Source of the DNA: Lineus longissimus
Lineage: Eukaryota; Nemertea; Pilidiophora; Heteronemertea; Lineidae
Reading direction: 5' to 3'
Length of the DNA: 64,000 bases
NCBI RefSeq assembly: GCF_910592395.1
Contig: NC_088316.1
Span: 2,234,001-2,298,000 of the forward strand
Shown here: positions 13,359 to 29,768 of the stretch, piece by piece
Position numbering within the stretch: position 1 is the first letter of the stretch
How the letters are laid out: the number at the start of each line of letters is the position of its first letter
Notes under the pieces: generated by a model
The model's input: the letters and a program-made list of their open reading frames with translations, nothing else
The model's database searches: none
Told to the model about the DNA's origin: nothing
Translations under genes and position numbers: made by a program

Positions 13359-14240
13359 ATTGTGTTCTGCACCATTTTGTCACATCAAACAAAATTGATC
13401 GAGACAAAGTAGTGAGTTCATGATAAACGACGAAAAGTCCTAGGGACGAAATGTCCAGGAATGAACTGTCCGGGGACGAAATGTCCAGGGACTAACTGTC
13501 CTGTTACCCCCTAGACAGACTTTGCTGCCAACCTGGTCCATGGAATGACAGGAGCATGGCTCAATGAGATGAGCATTCGAGATGCCTACTTTCCGAAATC
13601 GTCAACGACTTATGCATCAGCGATTCGTTCTGTGCCTCACAGTTTGACTAAAACTGCACCCTTCAAAATCGGCCAGGTTGGACAAGATAGCAGTTTAATT
13701 ACCAATCCATTCCGTGCCATGACTGGATAAATTCAAACACTTCATGGCCACTAGACATGAGAAGCTGAGTAATGCGCAAGTCATTCATGTTTACTCTTGG
13801 CGAAATTACATTTGTATCAATACAGAATGGTTTTTCAAGTGTATGAAGATTTCTTAAAATATCAAACGTTGTACATATCACTGGGCGGAAAAGCTGCCAG
13901 AATAAATGCATGTTTTTTCCCCTTCGAAAACACTGTCCGTACAGCGCGGAGCTGCAACCCAAAGCGCTGTGCAGACCAGCAATTTTAATCACTGCAACCT
14001 GTCATCATCTATGTGTTCCTAAACAAAATGATCTCTTGTCTGCTGACGGTAAGTTTGATATCAGTTGCAGATCGCAGTGATCACTGATTGTTATCACAGC
14101 GCCGATCGATTAACACCGCAAAGGAGTGATTTTTATCGCATGCGATCATGATCGTAGGTTGATGCGATTTATACTGCTCGTTTGCGGGCGTTTAAAGAGC
14201 AGACGATACACATGTAGTCCCAACACATGTCAGAATTATA

Positions 14241-14416
14241 CTCGAACCTCTCTATTAAGGACACCCTGGCGACTGACAAGTGCTGTCCATAATAGAGAGG
14301 TGTCCTTAATAGAGAGGTCAAGTTGAATGAAAACAACCTATTTGGGACCAAAACTAGTGTCCTTGATAGAGAGGTTGTTCTCAATAGAGAGGTGTCCGCT
14401 AAGGGAGGTTCTACTG
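14241..14416. mobile_element. Foldback element, GAACCTCTCT family
   Basis: It is 176 bp, beginning CTCGAACCTCTCTATTAAGG and ending with the reverse complement of CAGTAGAACCTCCC. The inner arms repeat GTCCTTAATAGAGAGG. It belongs to the same family as the better preserved copies at 32221-32397 and 61271-61444, which have TA on both sides. The 5' terminal bases have drifted here. Confidence 0.75.
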
Positions 14417-16799
14417 TTTATTTGAACATGAATTGATAACAGATCGTATTATAATGATGTATCATATTTCATGCAGTTTTTAAAAAAGTCGACTGACACG
14501 GTATGAAAATTAAATGTGGGTTCAATGACCTGACATGAGATATTGGAGTTGAAAGATAAAGTACGTGGCCTACATGTATGGGATGAGCCATCCCTCAGAG
14601 GGTACCCACATAGAAGGACCAGAAAAGCGTCAACAACAAGCTACAAGGCTAAACAGGATGACAACAAGATTTTATAAGTTTCGCCGTGGAGTAAATGTAC
14701 GTTTCATGTAACTTGAATCATCCAGGTCTCTGCCACTTTGACACCTGGAACTCACTCCCTTCGAAATAGACCAAAATGGATTAGTGACTTTTATAACCTT
14801 CTAAAATGATGGGACGATTAGGATAACAACATCTAGCTTTGCACATCCTTAGTTTGTTCGTATCCCAACTGAACCATGCCTGTCTTTCTCTTTTGTCCTA
14901 ATGTTGGCCTCCATGCCTAGATTGAAGAATGCCTAACGCGAAAATGGATGAAAATGCCATAAATAACATAATGCAAAGCAATATGGTGATGTATGCTGAA
15001 TTGACAAATGATACTCGTCATTTTGAAATATCATAATTCTAATTGATCTGCAAAACTGTCCAGCACATTCCTCACAGCTTACCAAAATCCCACCATGCTT
15101 ATCGAGATACAGCCTGCCAGTCATTCATCGCACCTTCGATATGTAGTCTGTAGTCCCAAAAGAATGTACAATGTAAGGGTGATTGGACTACAACAATGAC
15201 AAGTTTTAGCAAGATGTGTAAAGATGTCAATAGGGGGAGCAGTGGTGAAATATAGATAGAAGGACTGAGGGCTGCACAGAGTATGATGCCATAATCACAC
15301 ATGGCAGAAATAGTCAGATTAGTACCAATACATTGAGACCCGTTTTTCTAAAAAAGCTATTTTGAATTGTGTCAGGGAGGGGATGGCATTCCAGCTGTTG
15401 ATGCAATATCATTCATTTCGAAAGTAACGTCCGACACACCCTCAGTCCTCATATTTCGTCTGAAACAAAGTATCAGCTGAACGCATAATGTGTGTAAAAC
15501 ATGGTCACTAAAGCTTACAGTATTTACAAGTTTATACAGAAATCACCATACAGAATATGGAAGAAGAGTCAACAATCAACCCATTTGGTATATCACAATT
15601 TTGACATCAGCACAATACTACAGAGTGGGTACGCAGATATAACCGATTACATCACATGTACACGAACATGTCGGTACAATCCAAGGGGCCGACCTCATCA
15701 ACACCAAAAATGCTAACGAATCTGTTACACCATGATCAGGATATAAGTTTTAAAAAGTTAGTGTTTTTTTGTGATTTGATGTATATCCACTTTAATACAC
15801 GTTTGTCAAGTCCAACTCAATATTCAGTCCTTCGAAAATACAATGGTATGACCATGCACAAACATGATCCTGTGATCCGTGAATTTTGTAAAATGTGTTG
15901 ATGTAGTGAACTTGCCACATCGCCTACCATACCAACATTTTTTATGGTGTGTGTAAGACAGGGACTGCATTCATCAAACAGCAAGATGTGCTAAGAACTC
16001 AGGATGGGCTCTGCCAAGTTGAACCAGTACCACAGGTCATCGATTAGGTTTCAGGATGCCTTGGACAATGCGAAATATAATTTCGTACACAACAACTTAT
16101 TTTACACATCATGGGCCCATCGTTTAATATTTGCACCATGGTTTGAGATCTATACTTATAGTGATTCAGTTTTTATTCTAAATAGATAAAATGAGTCAAC
16201 ACACAGATTAGAAAAATCGAGCTAAAAAGTATGTTGCCACTTATTTTTTAATGCCACAATATTTTAAAATTTAAAACATCTCCTGAAGGGGCACTTTCTG
16301 CAGACAATTTATGAAAACCCTCCGTTAATACCCCACAACATGGATGTTAGGATGTCAGTTAAAGAAGACATTTTTCGTTGATATGGATATTCCGGCTGGC
16401 ACCATCCTAAAACTTGTAAACCTGTTTCATACATGTATTTTCTTCATAACAATCCCACCTCCCACTGGCATTATTTTTCTGCCTTTTAAAACTAGTTTTT
16501 GTAATGAGGATATCATAAATTGTCCGAACAAAACTGTACCACCTCAAGACTTGACACTGAATGGCATGCATCCTCCCATGTACAGCATATTATTCTTGGT
16601 CCAGACAGTTCCAGTCTTGTAAGCATGAAATCGAATGCATGGCAATGACGAAATGTACACAAGAGTGAAAACATCCTGTATAAAAAAATGCCAAGTTTTG
16701 TGGAGTGACAAACGGTGAAAACTTCACCTGAACTTGGTAATACTACTTGAATTGTCACATGTTGTACACCATACATACAGGCCTGTATAGTCGATCCCA

Positions 16800-16867
16800 C
16801 CCTAACAAGACGTGAACAGTGCTGTACATTTCTGTACATTATATAATGACGAACAGTCTTGTTAGGG
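16800..16867. repeat. Short inverted repeat with 44-bp loop
   Basis: CCCTAACAAGAC at 16800-16811 has its exact reverse complement at 16856-16867. It could be a minimal foldback element or a hairpin; no further support. Confidence 0.5.
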
Positions 16868-17004
16868 CAATATACACTTTAGTTTTACTCTACGCGTGAA
16901 CACATGTACATGTATATATATCGTACACACATGCTTCATTAAATGCGACATTATTAAACTTCAGTTGTTCTATACTTTAAGATGTATGATATATATGCAT
17001 TCTT

Positions 17005-17060
17005 TATATATATATATATTTAGTTATTAATATATATATATATAATATCTATTTATATAG
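17005..17060. repeat. AT dinucleotide microsatellite
   Basis: Two interrupted (TA)n runs lie about 550 bp downstream of the Sprouty stop codon. On the transcribed strand they could lie in its 3' UTR. Confidence 0.75.
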
Positions 17061-17597
17061 ATTCTTTCCATACCCCTTCTTCTTCTTGGATCTTGCCTTG
17101 CTTCCTTCAAGTGTAAAACGCTATCGACTGTCTCCTCGTCATAAATTCCATTTCCGCCAACAAAAGTATCCTTGATCTGCCAGCAGAACCCAACATGATT
17201 TCATATAAGTTGTATTCACTTCCATAGCACACTTGAAATGTACTCCCGACATGTCCAAACCGGTACAGCAGGCTGAATTCCATCCTGATTTCCCTTCTGT
17301 ATATGGTAATCCATACGAACTATAGATATATCCACTATATGTGTACATCCAACGCATTTTACTTGAAATTCCTCAATCACATGATCAACTATTCACAATT
17401 CCACAACGCTTCTTGATCGGGAAAGAACTGCGTTTCGGTTCCAAGAAAGGCCACTGGCTGTATCCCAAATCGTTAACAAGTGCGATAGTCACACCCCTTC
17501 CAACCAACAAGTTACCATTATAAACTCTGTAAACTGTACAACTAACATTCAACTGCGCGCGCGGCCGCAGTCAACAACAAGTTATATCTATTAGCCG

Positions 17598-18326
17598 TTA
17601 GGAGCTCGAACTTTCTGACTCCAGTAATAACCGCTTAGTCCCCGATGGTTTTCGCTCTCGTCGACATCGGCAACCCTGCCGATGACAACAGTTATAACAG
17701 TCCGTCAAAACCGCCACGGCGCAGCGTAACGGAGGATAACAAAACAAACATGGGAGACAAAGCGACATTAGCGCGATGCAGGTCCACCGCCCACAGCAAT
17801 GTCTCCTGTCACAACAGGCACATGGATCATCGGCCGACGTGACATCATCATCGATGTCAGAATCTTTGAACAGGTGGTAAAATATGCCCTTGACGCAACA
17901 TAAGCATGAACACACGTCCACGACGTTATCAGCACTCAAGTGTTGCCCGCAGACCCACGTATCTGGCAGCTCCCGCGGCGACGTGCACGCCTTGCAACGG
18001 CACTTCCTGCAGCGGGAACAAAATATCGTGTCCTGGGTACCGGAGTTTCCATTTGTTGTACTCCGATCTGCTACATCTATGTCTTTTTTCAGTGGCGCTA
18101 CTCCCGAAGTAGGCTGACTACTAATAACTGGTGGAAAACTTCCATTTCTACCATGTCTGTCGCGGGCAACAACAGTGGTTGCCTTCGGCGTATTTTGTGA
18201 GTTTGGTAACGGAGTATCAACGTACTCATTCTGCGCCCTCGGTCGTTCAGGCCGCCCGTCCAAGGTCACCACAGTGGGCGGGGGAGACCGGGACGGAACC
18301 CTAGTCAACGAGTGAACTCGATCCAT
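17598..18326 (-). CDS. SPRY: Sprouty homologue
   Basis: Intracellular, membrane-associated feedback inhibitor of receptor tyrosine kinase (FGF/EGF type) Ras-MAPK signalling. The 242-residue protein has the two hallmark Sprouty features. Near the N-terminus is a conserved Tyr motif, NEYVDTP (Tyr35), matching the N-x-Y-x-x-x-P site that in other Sproutys is phosphorylated and binds the TKB domain of Cbl. The C-terminal Cys-rich SPRY domain covers about residues 103-224, with family blocks CRKCRCKAC, CCVKGIFYH, DDPCAC, HCCGRW, SLCLPCLFCY and GCRCRR. The tail ends in a Ser-rich ESESSSS. The coding region is intronless; an acceptor (CTCTCTTCAG) just upstream of the ATG implies a 5' UTR intron, a common layout for Sprouty genes. 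It is divergent from TMEM185. The domain is a Sprouty rather than a Spred because there is no EVH1 or KIT-binding region. The paralogue cannot be resolved. Confidence 0.95.
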   Translation of the reverse strand: MDRVHSLTRVPSRSPPPTVVTLDGRPERPRAQNEYVDTPLPNSQNTPKATTVVARDRHGRNGSFPPVISSQPTSGVAPLKKDIDVADRSTTNGNSGTQDTIFCSRCRKCRCKACTSPRELPDTWVCGQHLSADNVVDVCSCLCCVKGIFYHLFKDSDIDDDVTSADDPCACCDRRHCCGRWTCIALMSLCLPCLFCYPPLRCAVAVLTDCYNCCHRQGCRCRRERKPSGTKRLLLESESSSS

Positions 18327-18343
18327 GATTATGCTTTAACCTG
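18327..18343 (-). other. Sprouty 5' UTR splice acceptor
   Basis: On the minus strand CTCTCTTCAG is followed by GTTAAAGCATAATC and then the ATG, so the coding exon begins at 18340 with 14 bases of 5' UTR. The upstream non-coding exon and promoter lie to the right and were not located. Confidence 0.65.
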
Positions 18344-21170
18344 AAGAGAGAAAGAGAAAGAAATAATAAGCACACACACACACTACAGGGTGGAACGAAA
18401 CAGAACCAATGAGGGAGGGTTCCCACTACTTACAGTATGTAACTACATGTATAAACTATACAAAATAAGTACTCCATGATAGGTAAAGATGGTGCTCTCC
18501 TCAGGCTGAAAAATCCAGGCTTCTCCACTATGCTTTTTGTGAAGACATAGCAACCAGGCAATTTCAGTTTTTCGCCACCAACTGGACAAATTCATGGAGG
18601 TTGTAATGGCTTTTTCAAATAGAGCATGCGGACAGATTTTGTTGCCACCTGGACACAACTGAAATAAAGTTCGAAATGTGGTTACAGCACACAGCCAAAG
18701 ATACTGTATATATCAGGGGGGAAACATATCTGCAGCGACAGATGGGAAAAAGACTTGAAAAAGTTACAACACGAAGCCAACGCCAATTCCATTACAAGCA
18801 GCATATCTCGACTTTCATCTCTGCATGAACATCCCGGACACACCACTTGGCAAACAGTCAACAAAGGGTTAACACCAAACACAAAATCATAAAGAATGGA
18901 CGTTATCTCTATATTGTGTTGACATTTACAGCAATAAAATAAATATAGTTATAACATGTTAAGAGTACACAAGCACCCGGGTCCGCGTCCCGGCCATGTC
19001 ACTCATGGCTCTGTCTGAAAAAACTTCCAGGGGAGATTTCTGAGAATAGTGGGACGAATTGTGAAAGGAGGGGTGGGTTGATTATGGCATTAAAGGAAGA
19101 GGGGTTGTGATATACCAAGTCATCGCATAATAATCCGAATACATACACTTCGATATCATGGACCTTTTTGCAGAAGTTTATTTGGGCGCTGACCAGTCAT
19201 TTCACAAGCATACATTTTGGCCCAAAAATAGGCTGAACGAAAGAGGAAATGATTTAGCGAGCCACAACATCTCTAACGTACAGTCACAAAGATTGAGTAA
19301 AAGACAACACAGGGCCCACACTCTTTTTAGGTGTTCAAAGGGGACAATGGTCAGGATGCATGTACTAGCAGCTTGCCTTTTATACCTCAGGCTCTGACTC
19401 TGAGGAAAAGGCATGACATTTACCCAACCTAATGAATTCCCCTTTGGATTTTTTTCCCTCAGATTATGATAACGGATTAATAATAACGGGTGCCTTTGTT
19501 CCCTATCACCAAACGCAACACCTCCGGTCAAAGAAACGCTACAAATTGATAACGATATACAATGTATGCATCTGGTACACAGGGCCTGCACTAAGCATAG
19601 CCAGCTCCGCCCACGCAGTTCGCATCAATGTCATTGGATAAACAAACAATAGAACACACGATGGCACGTACAAAACAACTGTCTTACTGATGGAATTCAC
19701 AAATACCTCATTATGATGCCTAAAATGGGAGAAATAAGGGCCAAAAATGACAATTTTCATGACGAATTTGCCGAGATCCGCATTGCGCATGGCACAGCCA
19801 ATGCAAATCACGCAACGATGTCGGCACTGCCAGACTCTTCAATGGCAAATTTCTATCGATTTTCGCCAATAAAAACACCCACCAACCACCCCGGCAATAT
19901 TATAATGATCTACAGACAAGGAATGCATAGCTTATGACAGGGCAGGATATGTTATTTCGGCGACGCAAGCCGATGAAAACATTCAACATTTTGACGGCGT
20001 TCACCACGCATTACGTGTAGGCCCTATGCTAATACATAGGGAATCCATGTGCTATGCTGACTACACCGCATTGTCCAACTTTCATGAATGAACCTCCGAA
20101 ACACCTCATAAAACATCAAAATAACACGGTTTAAACGTATGAAACCTACCTAGGTGGGTCTTGCGAAGACATTACATCAATATAACTAGAACTTAAATCC
20201 ACACGAAAGCGATTTAGATCCAAAAATGTTAGATTTTAATGAACTTGAATAAAAGCTTCGCGAGATTTTGCTAAACCCTGTGTCCATATATGGCATATAG
20301 TGTAACGTGACACGAGAACTGACCTCTCTAGAGACTTCCGGACCAAGTTCATTTTGTGAAGGGGTGATAGGATATGTACATGTTATTATCATAATAAAAC
20401 ACAGTCCAGTCAACACTCATATAGGAAGAAATAACTAACCCCATCATTATCATAACGTAATTGACTATTACTGAATTAGATTTTGACTAAGAGGCAGAAG
20501 AATTTTGCTAATATAAGTAAACTGTGCGTTTTGTAAGGTTGACCTATATCACCTAATTTCAAAATGGTTTCCTCGTAATGGTCACATGACAAGTACCTTC
20601 AACAAAAAGAACAAAGCCTTCAATGAAACTTGCCTCACATGCAATCACGGGCTTGGCCCATTATTCTCCCGCCAAAAACGCACTCCGGCGATTATGAAGG
20701 TTGCAGTAATCACCTACGCTAATCTTTACCACGTAATCATAACCGCAGATATCAGGAATAAAAGAACTACGCAGTGTTGAACTTATTACTTTTTCATAAC
20801 ACTTATGACTTGGCAGAATCGAAGTGCGCCACGCATTAGTTTTTATGAATGAACTTTTACTACGGGCTGCGGGAGTAGGCCTGGGGGCGTGGGCCCGCAG
20901 TCTTGCGTGCCATTGTTTCGTGGGAAACAGTTGTGGATTGTTTATTCACTATGTATATGAAAGACTCTGCTAATACATTTGTTTACTTATTACAGACAAT
21001 TGGATTACTGCGATTAGAGCCTTATTTTGGGAAATTGATAAACAATGGCAGTGTAATCAGATGCATTGTTTATTGCATGTTTAATTGTTGATCTTGTCAA
21101 TCGACTCATTGTGCAATGCTCATTGTTGTGACGGGCGCATCATTTCAATTGCGGGAAGGGATGTGACCAG

Positions 21171-21190
21171 TATATATATATATATATATA
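21171..21190. repeat. AT dinucleotide microsatellite
   Basis: Short uninterrupted (TA)n run inside the divergent intergenic region. Confidence 0.8.
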
Positions 21191-22076
21191 GTTGTAAAAT
21201 GTAAATTTAAGGGAAAAAATTAACCAGTGTCTGGAATTTCCATCAAATCTATCAATTTTAAAGAAAGGACGTTTTGGGGTGCAGGAAGAATGCGAGGATG
21301 GACAGGTAGTGTCATGCCGCAAAGCAAGTGGTGGAATACTGTTCATAGTCCGTATTCAAATTAATCTGAAAATAGAATTAAAAAATTCCTCGAATCAGGA
21401 ATATTATTAGCTAATTACGAGCTTTGTTTGTGAAATCCATTAATGCAGAGCAGCAGAGAGGTGTGGCCTGACCCAAGCCCGCATCCGCTGCCATTACCAT
21501 ATGAATGAATCCCGCATCGTCCACTCTTTCACTACTTTTTATTCGTTTCTGGAGTATTATCTCGCATGCTCGACTAAGAAAGTGTTCCGCTTGGCTGACC
21601 CGTTTTCTATTGTCACGCGGCCTTCGCCGTGACCCGATGGCTTGTGTCATCAGACCATGGAGGTACTCAGACTCGGTACTTCCTGGACCCCTTTCAAACC
21701 CAAGGCCAACACCTCATTGCAAATCATTGTCGAGTTGAGGGCCAAGATTTTTTTGGATTCAGCGGACAGGAGCGTGCCCTGGATTCTGAATGAACACCAA
21801 AAAATCTCTGAGGACGCGCGAGGGGTACCCCTCGCAGTATTGAAAAGGTTTAAAATCTGATATGCCGAATGAGATGTCCTGTACTAAATTAAAAGTCTGC
21901 GCGAGCGGGGTAGGGCGAGGGGGGTTCAGGACTTCTGGACCTATTGACACACCTTTTCTGGAGATAGGCCAAACATGGGTCACCTATAGGGATGGACTGG
22001 CAGTCAATGTTTGCGTCACAGGTCCTGGAGGGGAGGGGGCCACTGAGAACACTACTATTCATTTCTAACCGTCTAG

Positions 22077-22091
22077 CCCCCCCCCCCCCCC
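22077..22091 (+). repeat. Poly-C tract (15 bp)
   Basis: Uninterrupted run of about 15 C. Confidence 0.85.
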
Positions 22092-23497
22092 TCACTAAAT
22101 ACTGCCCGCTAGTGAAAGATAAAACAGGATCAAGAGTTCGACTTGGTGAAATCAAGAAAAAACACGCAACTACCCGGTAGCTTGAGGCGATCTATTGTCT
22201 TCCTGATCGTCCTTCTTATGGCGACAGGACGAGGCCGGTGTGCAAGTAATAGCAGTCCTAGGGCTGATAGTCCGTGTAACAATAGCCCGCATTGCTAAAT
22301 GTTTTGGTTAGGGTTAGCGGTACAATAGATCATGCTGCTTAATTGATCAAATACAATGCTACCGGACTATGACTCCAGGGGGACTATATCCGCTGTCACA
22401 CCGGTCTGCACTGCGTCCGGAGGTTAATGACAACGAGAATAATAATTTTTACAAAAAGAAAACAGAACAAAAAATCCTGTTTAAAACGTTTTTGATTGTT
22501 TCCGTTAAACAGCCCGTGTTCCCCTATGTTGTTTGGGAATCTTGATATGCTCTTCTCCCATGGTTTCCCCCATTGAATTGTCACGGTTCCTCCAGCTGTC
22601 TAAAAATTGTATGGAACAGTGAAATATGGGGAACCCCATCAGCCTTTTTTTACTCCCATGTCGTTGAAATATCGAGGGGCGGAGTATATTAAAAACAACT
22701 GTTGCCAGGATTGGGTAAACCAGGATGGGGAACTGCCAAAACGTTCCAGGGACGTCTTTATTCAGTATACCCAAATTCATTTCCATTTCTTTCATGAAAA
22801 TAATGATGATAATGAAATGATGATAAAAATGATAGAATGATATAATACCAGATTATACAAATAACAATGTGTCCTACTATAGAATATCATTATTTTATTA
22901 GCATGTACTTTAAATTTTTCCGATGGAGAGTGAGTTCTCCATCATTAGTACAGTGGCCTGGACAAGCCTATTGGACATGTCCCGGGGTAGTCTATTGCGT
23001 CATCCTAATTGGATCTCCAAGGGGTGAGGGACGAGGCCAGTCCACTGCATCCGGAGTGTAATTGGACTGGATAGGGGGAGAGGGGAAAGATCTTGGCGAT
23101 AAGACCAACTTATCATTTCTTCCCTTATATTGTCCCACTGTTTCACATTCTTCCCCTTCCTTCACGAAGACTGCAATAATTGCCAAATTACGTTTTTTGT
23201 TGACTTTCAGCCTCGCCGCTATGATCGGTCGAGTTACTTTTTAAACTTTCTGTGTCGACATCTAGTGGTAATAAATGACACTAACTAATTGAGTCATGCC
23301 GCTTATAGCAGTCACAAATTTGGTTTTATGATTTCATTTGTCTTGATGATAAATGTAATCAAACAATAGATATGAGCCTCTTCACCCTCATTTACAAATG
23401 ATGTGTACTAAAAAGATATCTTCCCGCAGTTTGTTTGTTCTCGATATTTTTGTTGTTTTTGTAATTAGCATAAGCGACATGTGTGAAAAATGAAAAA

Positions 23498-23547
23498 TTC
23501 TTTTATTTCAGTGTTTCACAAAGAAACTTCGCGAATATTTGGTCAAG
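23498..23547 (+). other. TMEM185 5' UTR with splice acceptor
   Basis: TTCTTTTATTTCAG ends at 23511, 36 bases before the ATG. This is a good acceptor, so the start codon exon is probably preceded by at least one non-coding exon, which I could not locate. Confidence 0.5.
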
Positions 23548-27681
<4,134 letters not shown>

Positions 27682-27767
27682 TGTTTTGTTTTTTTTAGTT
27701 TACAGGGCTATCATGCCGAGTGTTTCATGCAAATCTTTGCAATGTCTACAAATGTGTCATTTAAACT

Positions 27768-28105
27768 GTGGAATCAAAGTGTGGAAATCACTTTGTTACT
27801 GTGGAAATGTGTGGAAATTACTTCGTTACTGTGGAAATGTGTGGAAATGACTAGGTTTGTAACCGTGGAAACGACTTGGTAACCGTGGAAATGACTTGGT
27901 TATCATGGAAATGTGAGGCATTGACTTGGTTACCATAGGAATGTGTGAGAATTACACGGTTATGGAGGGAATGTGTGTGAATGATTTGGTTACCGTGGAA
28001 ATGTGTGAAATAATTTGGTTACCATGGCAATGTATTTTGGACCTTTGAAGGAAGTGTGTGTTAGTCACTTGGTTACCAAGGAGATCCATGGAAATGTGTG
28101 TAAAT
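27768..28105 (+). repeat. Degenerate minisatellite in TMEM185 3' UTR
   Basis: About ten imperfect units built on GTTACCGTGGAAATG and TGTGGAAATGACTTG. It begins about 90 bp after the stop codon. Confidence 0.75.
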
Positions 28106-28305
28106 CATGTTCTAGATGTGCATAAATTACATATGGACACAAGTTGACCGAGTTAAAGGTCTCTAGGCCTATTGAAGACAGACAAATTCTGATGGGACAT
28201 ATAGTAGAAAAAGACGTAATGCTTTTATATTGATGACTGTCTTGTAAAAAAAACAGAGGTTGCTTTTACTGTTGGGGAGGGGGGGGAGTTTGGGACTGTG
28301 TATTA

Positions 28306-28477
28306 GGCCGAAGTTACATAGACCTCATTGGTTCATTTCCCAGGACTCATTTTCCCCTTTTGCTTTCGTTCCCCTGTAAAAGCACGGCCTTGTGGCGTGC
28401 ATTCACCGAGGAATGAAAGAAAAACCCGGAAAGTGACTCGTGGTAAATGAACGAATGAGGTCTATGTAACTTCGGCC
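28306..28477. mobile_element. 172-bp TTA-flanked foldback element, copy 1
   Basis: Ends read GGCCGAAGTTACATAGACCT and its reverse complement, with TTA directly on both sides (28303-28305 and 28478-28480). A 3-bp TTA target site is typical of PIF/Harbinger elements. The nearly identical copy at 36276-36447 has the opposite internal orientation. This copy lies inside the TMEM185 3' UTR and interrupts a unit of the G-rich tandem repeat. Confidence 0.85.
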
Positions 28478-28484
28478 TTAAGCA

Positions 28485-28640
28485 GTGGAGATATGTTGCA
28501 GGTTTCTTGGACTGTATAAACAATGCAGACCTGCTGGGGGAGGGGTAATGTTGGACTGTGTAAGCAGTGCGGACCTGCTGGGGGGGATGTGGGACTGAAT
28601 TAAGCAATGCAGACCTGCTTGGGGGGGGGGGGGGGGGGTT
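28485..28640 (+). repeat. G-rich tandem repeat and poly-G
   Basis: Roughly three units with GCAGACCTGCTGGGGG and TGGGACTG(T/A) recur with about 58-bp spacing. The last ends in 18 G at 28621-28638. A further partial unit is seen left of the TTA-flanked element, near 28275-28305. Confidence 0.75.
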
Positions 28641-28717
28641 TAAGGTTAATCTGTGTCATAGAAGTGGGATTGTATATTTTATTTATGCATCATGAAATGT
28701 TGTGCAAATTGTGATTC

Positions 28718-28723
28718 AATAAA
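28718..28723 (+). terminator. Polyadenylation signal, TMEM185
   Basis: AATAAA in the context GATTCAATAAAAAAAT, about 1.04 kb after the stop. It is the first canonical signal I noted in the 3' region, and an A-rich stretch follows. Confidence 0.6.
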
Positions 28724-29269
28724 AAAATAATCATGGCAATGAAATGCTGTGCTTCTCTTTAATCTTTCGAGCAAATTCTAAGTATGTTGCACAGTGGTTG
28801 TATGTTGACCTGATACCACATTTGAAACTCAACAGTGTCCTGGGATCGAGGTCAGGCAGTCTTAGTTTAGGGGTTTCTGATACAGGCCGACCTTAACCTG
28901 GGCAAGATGAACATCTACCATAACCAGCGAATAAGAATCTGAATGCAGAAGATGGTTATGACCAAATCCAGTATTTGTTATGGAGTAAACAAGTCACGAC
29001 CAATCATGCCATCAAAGACTTGCATTGTTGCAAGAGGAACTGGCACTTTATAACCACGCGGAAGTTCACACAGCAGACATTTACAACCAGACATAGCATA
29101 GCTACCCACTGGGGAATAGCCATAGCTCTGTTGTCTGTATTGGCCGACGCCATTCAGTTCCACTCCTGCATCAAGCTATGTCATCTCGTGCCTCTTATGT
29201 GGCTTGGCTTGTTGAGACATTGTCTTACATATAATGACTTGTGTATCTGCCAACAGCCCCAAGGATATT

Positions 29270-29387
29270 GGGTGATATGAATAAAGACTAGCAAATGCTT
29301 TTCCTTCAATTTTGTACAGAAAGGCCTAGTGTAAATGTACATGGAGTTTTAGATAAAAGCATTTGCTAGTCTTTATTCATATCACCC
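29270..29387. repeat. Perfect 33-bp inverted repeat, 52-bp loop
   Basis: Arms 29270-29302 and 29355-29387 are exact reverse complements. Each arm carries AATAAA, so the palindrome offers a poly(A) signal on both strands between two convergent genes. Confidence 0.9.
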
Positions 29388-29768
29388 ATGGTGTATAAGG
29401 TTGTGACATCGTCTCGGACAAGACATCCAGACTGGTTGTGACATCCAGACTGGTTGTGACATGATCTTGGCATGTTCCAAGGAGCTGCTGTGGTGTAGTG
29501 GCTCGACCCTCCACTAGTTGTCAAGAGGTCACTAACCAACAGTAGTTGTGATAGGTCGGTGTTGCATCACACATTGGTGCTTTTTGTAATTGCAGGTTGC
29601 TTTGTGCTGGTTAAATTGCTCAGTGCTCTGTTTTTCCTCAAAACAGCGTCAAGCTAGCCTTGAATATATCTTTGTCAATGTGTCAATTATGATCACTCCG
29701 TCTTCTTTGGAATAGTGAAACAGGATTAAGATGGTGCAAAGGCAAGAGGCATGCGAAAAACTTAGTCT

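Larger units (their letters stand above)
9160..17597. other. Intergenic DNA with repeats
   Basis: No gene is supported here. Contents are a degenerate tandem repeat (9183-9325), two foldback elements (13161-13358 and 14241-14416), a tRNA-like sequence near 12410-12466, a 12-bp inverted repeat with a 44-bp loop (16800-16867), and AT-rich microsatellite DNA (17005-17060) that probably lies in or beyond the 3' UTR of the minus-strand Sprouty gene. I saw no clear minus-strand AATAAA close to the Sprouty stop. Confidence 0.5.
18341..23511. other. Divergent intergenic region (Sprouty / TMEM185)
   Basis: This region separates two genes read outward, so it should hold the promoter and first non-coding exon of each. 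I cannot place either start site: there is no clear TATA box or initiator, and the longer open frames (for example minus 19202-19591) look like chance frames. It holds a (TA)n run at 21171-21190 and a poly-C tract at 22077-22091. Confidence 0.5.

Noticed and set aside
19202-19591. Minus-strand 129-residue frame considered as a gene between Sprouty and TMEM185
   Set aside because: Cys/Leu-rich without a domain or splice signals; consistent with a chance frame.
22310-22325. GGTTAGGGTTAG resembling a telomere repeat
   Set aside because: Only about two units; too short to mean anything.
28978-29163. Minus-strand 61-residue frame that looks protein-like (ELNGVGQYRQQSYGYSPVG)
   Set aside because: A stop lies just upstream, there is no splice context and I recognise no domain. 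Possibly a transposon relic.
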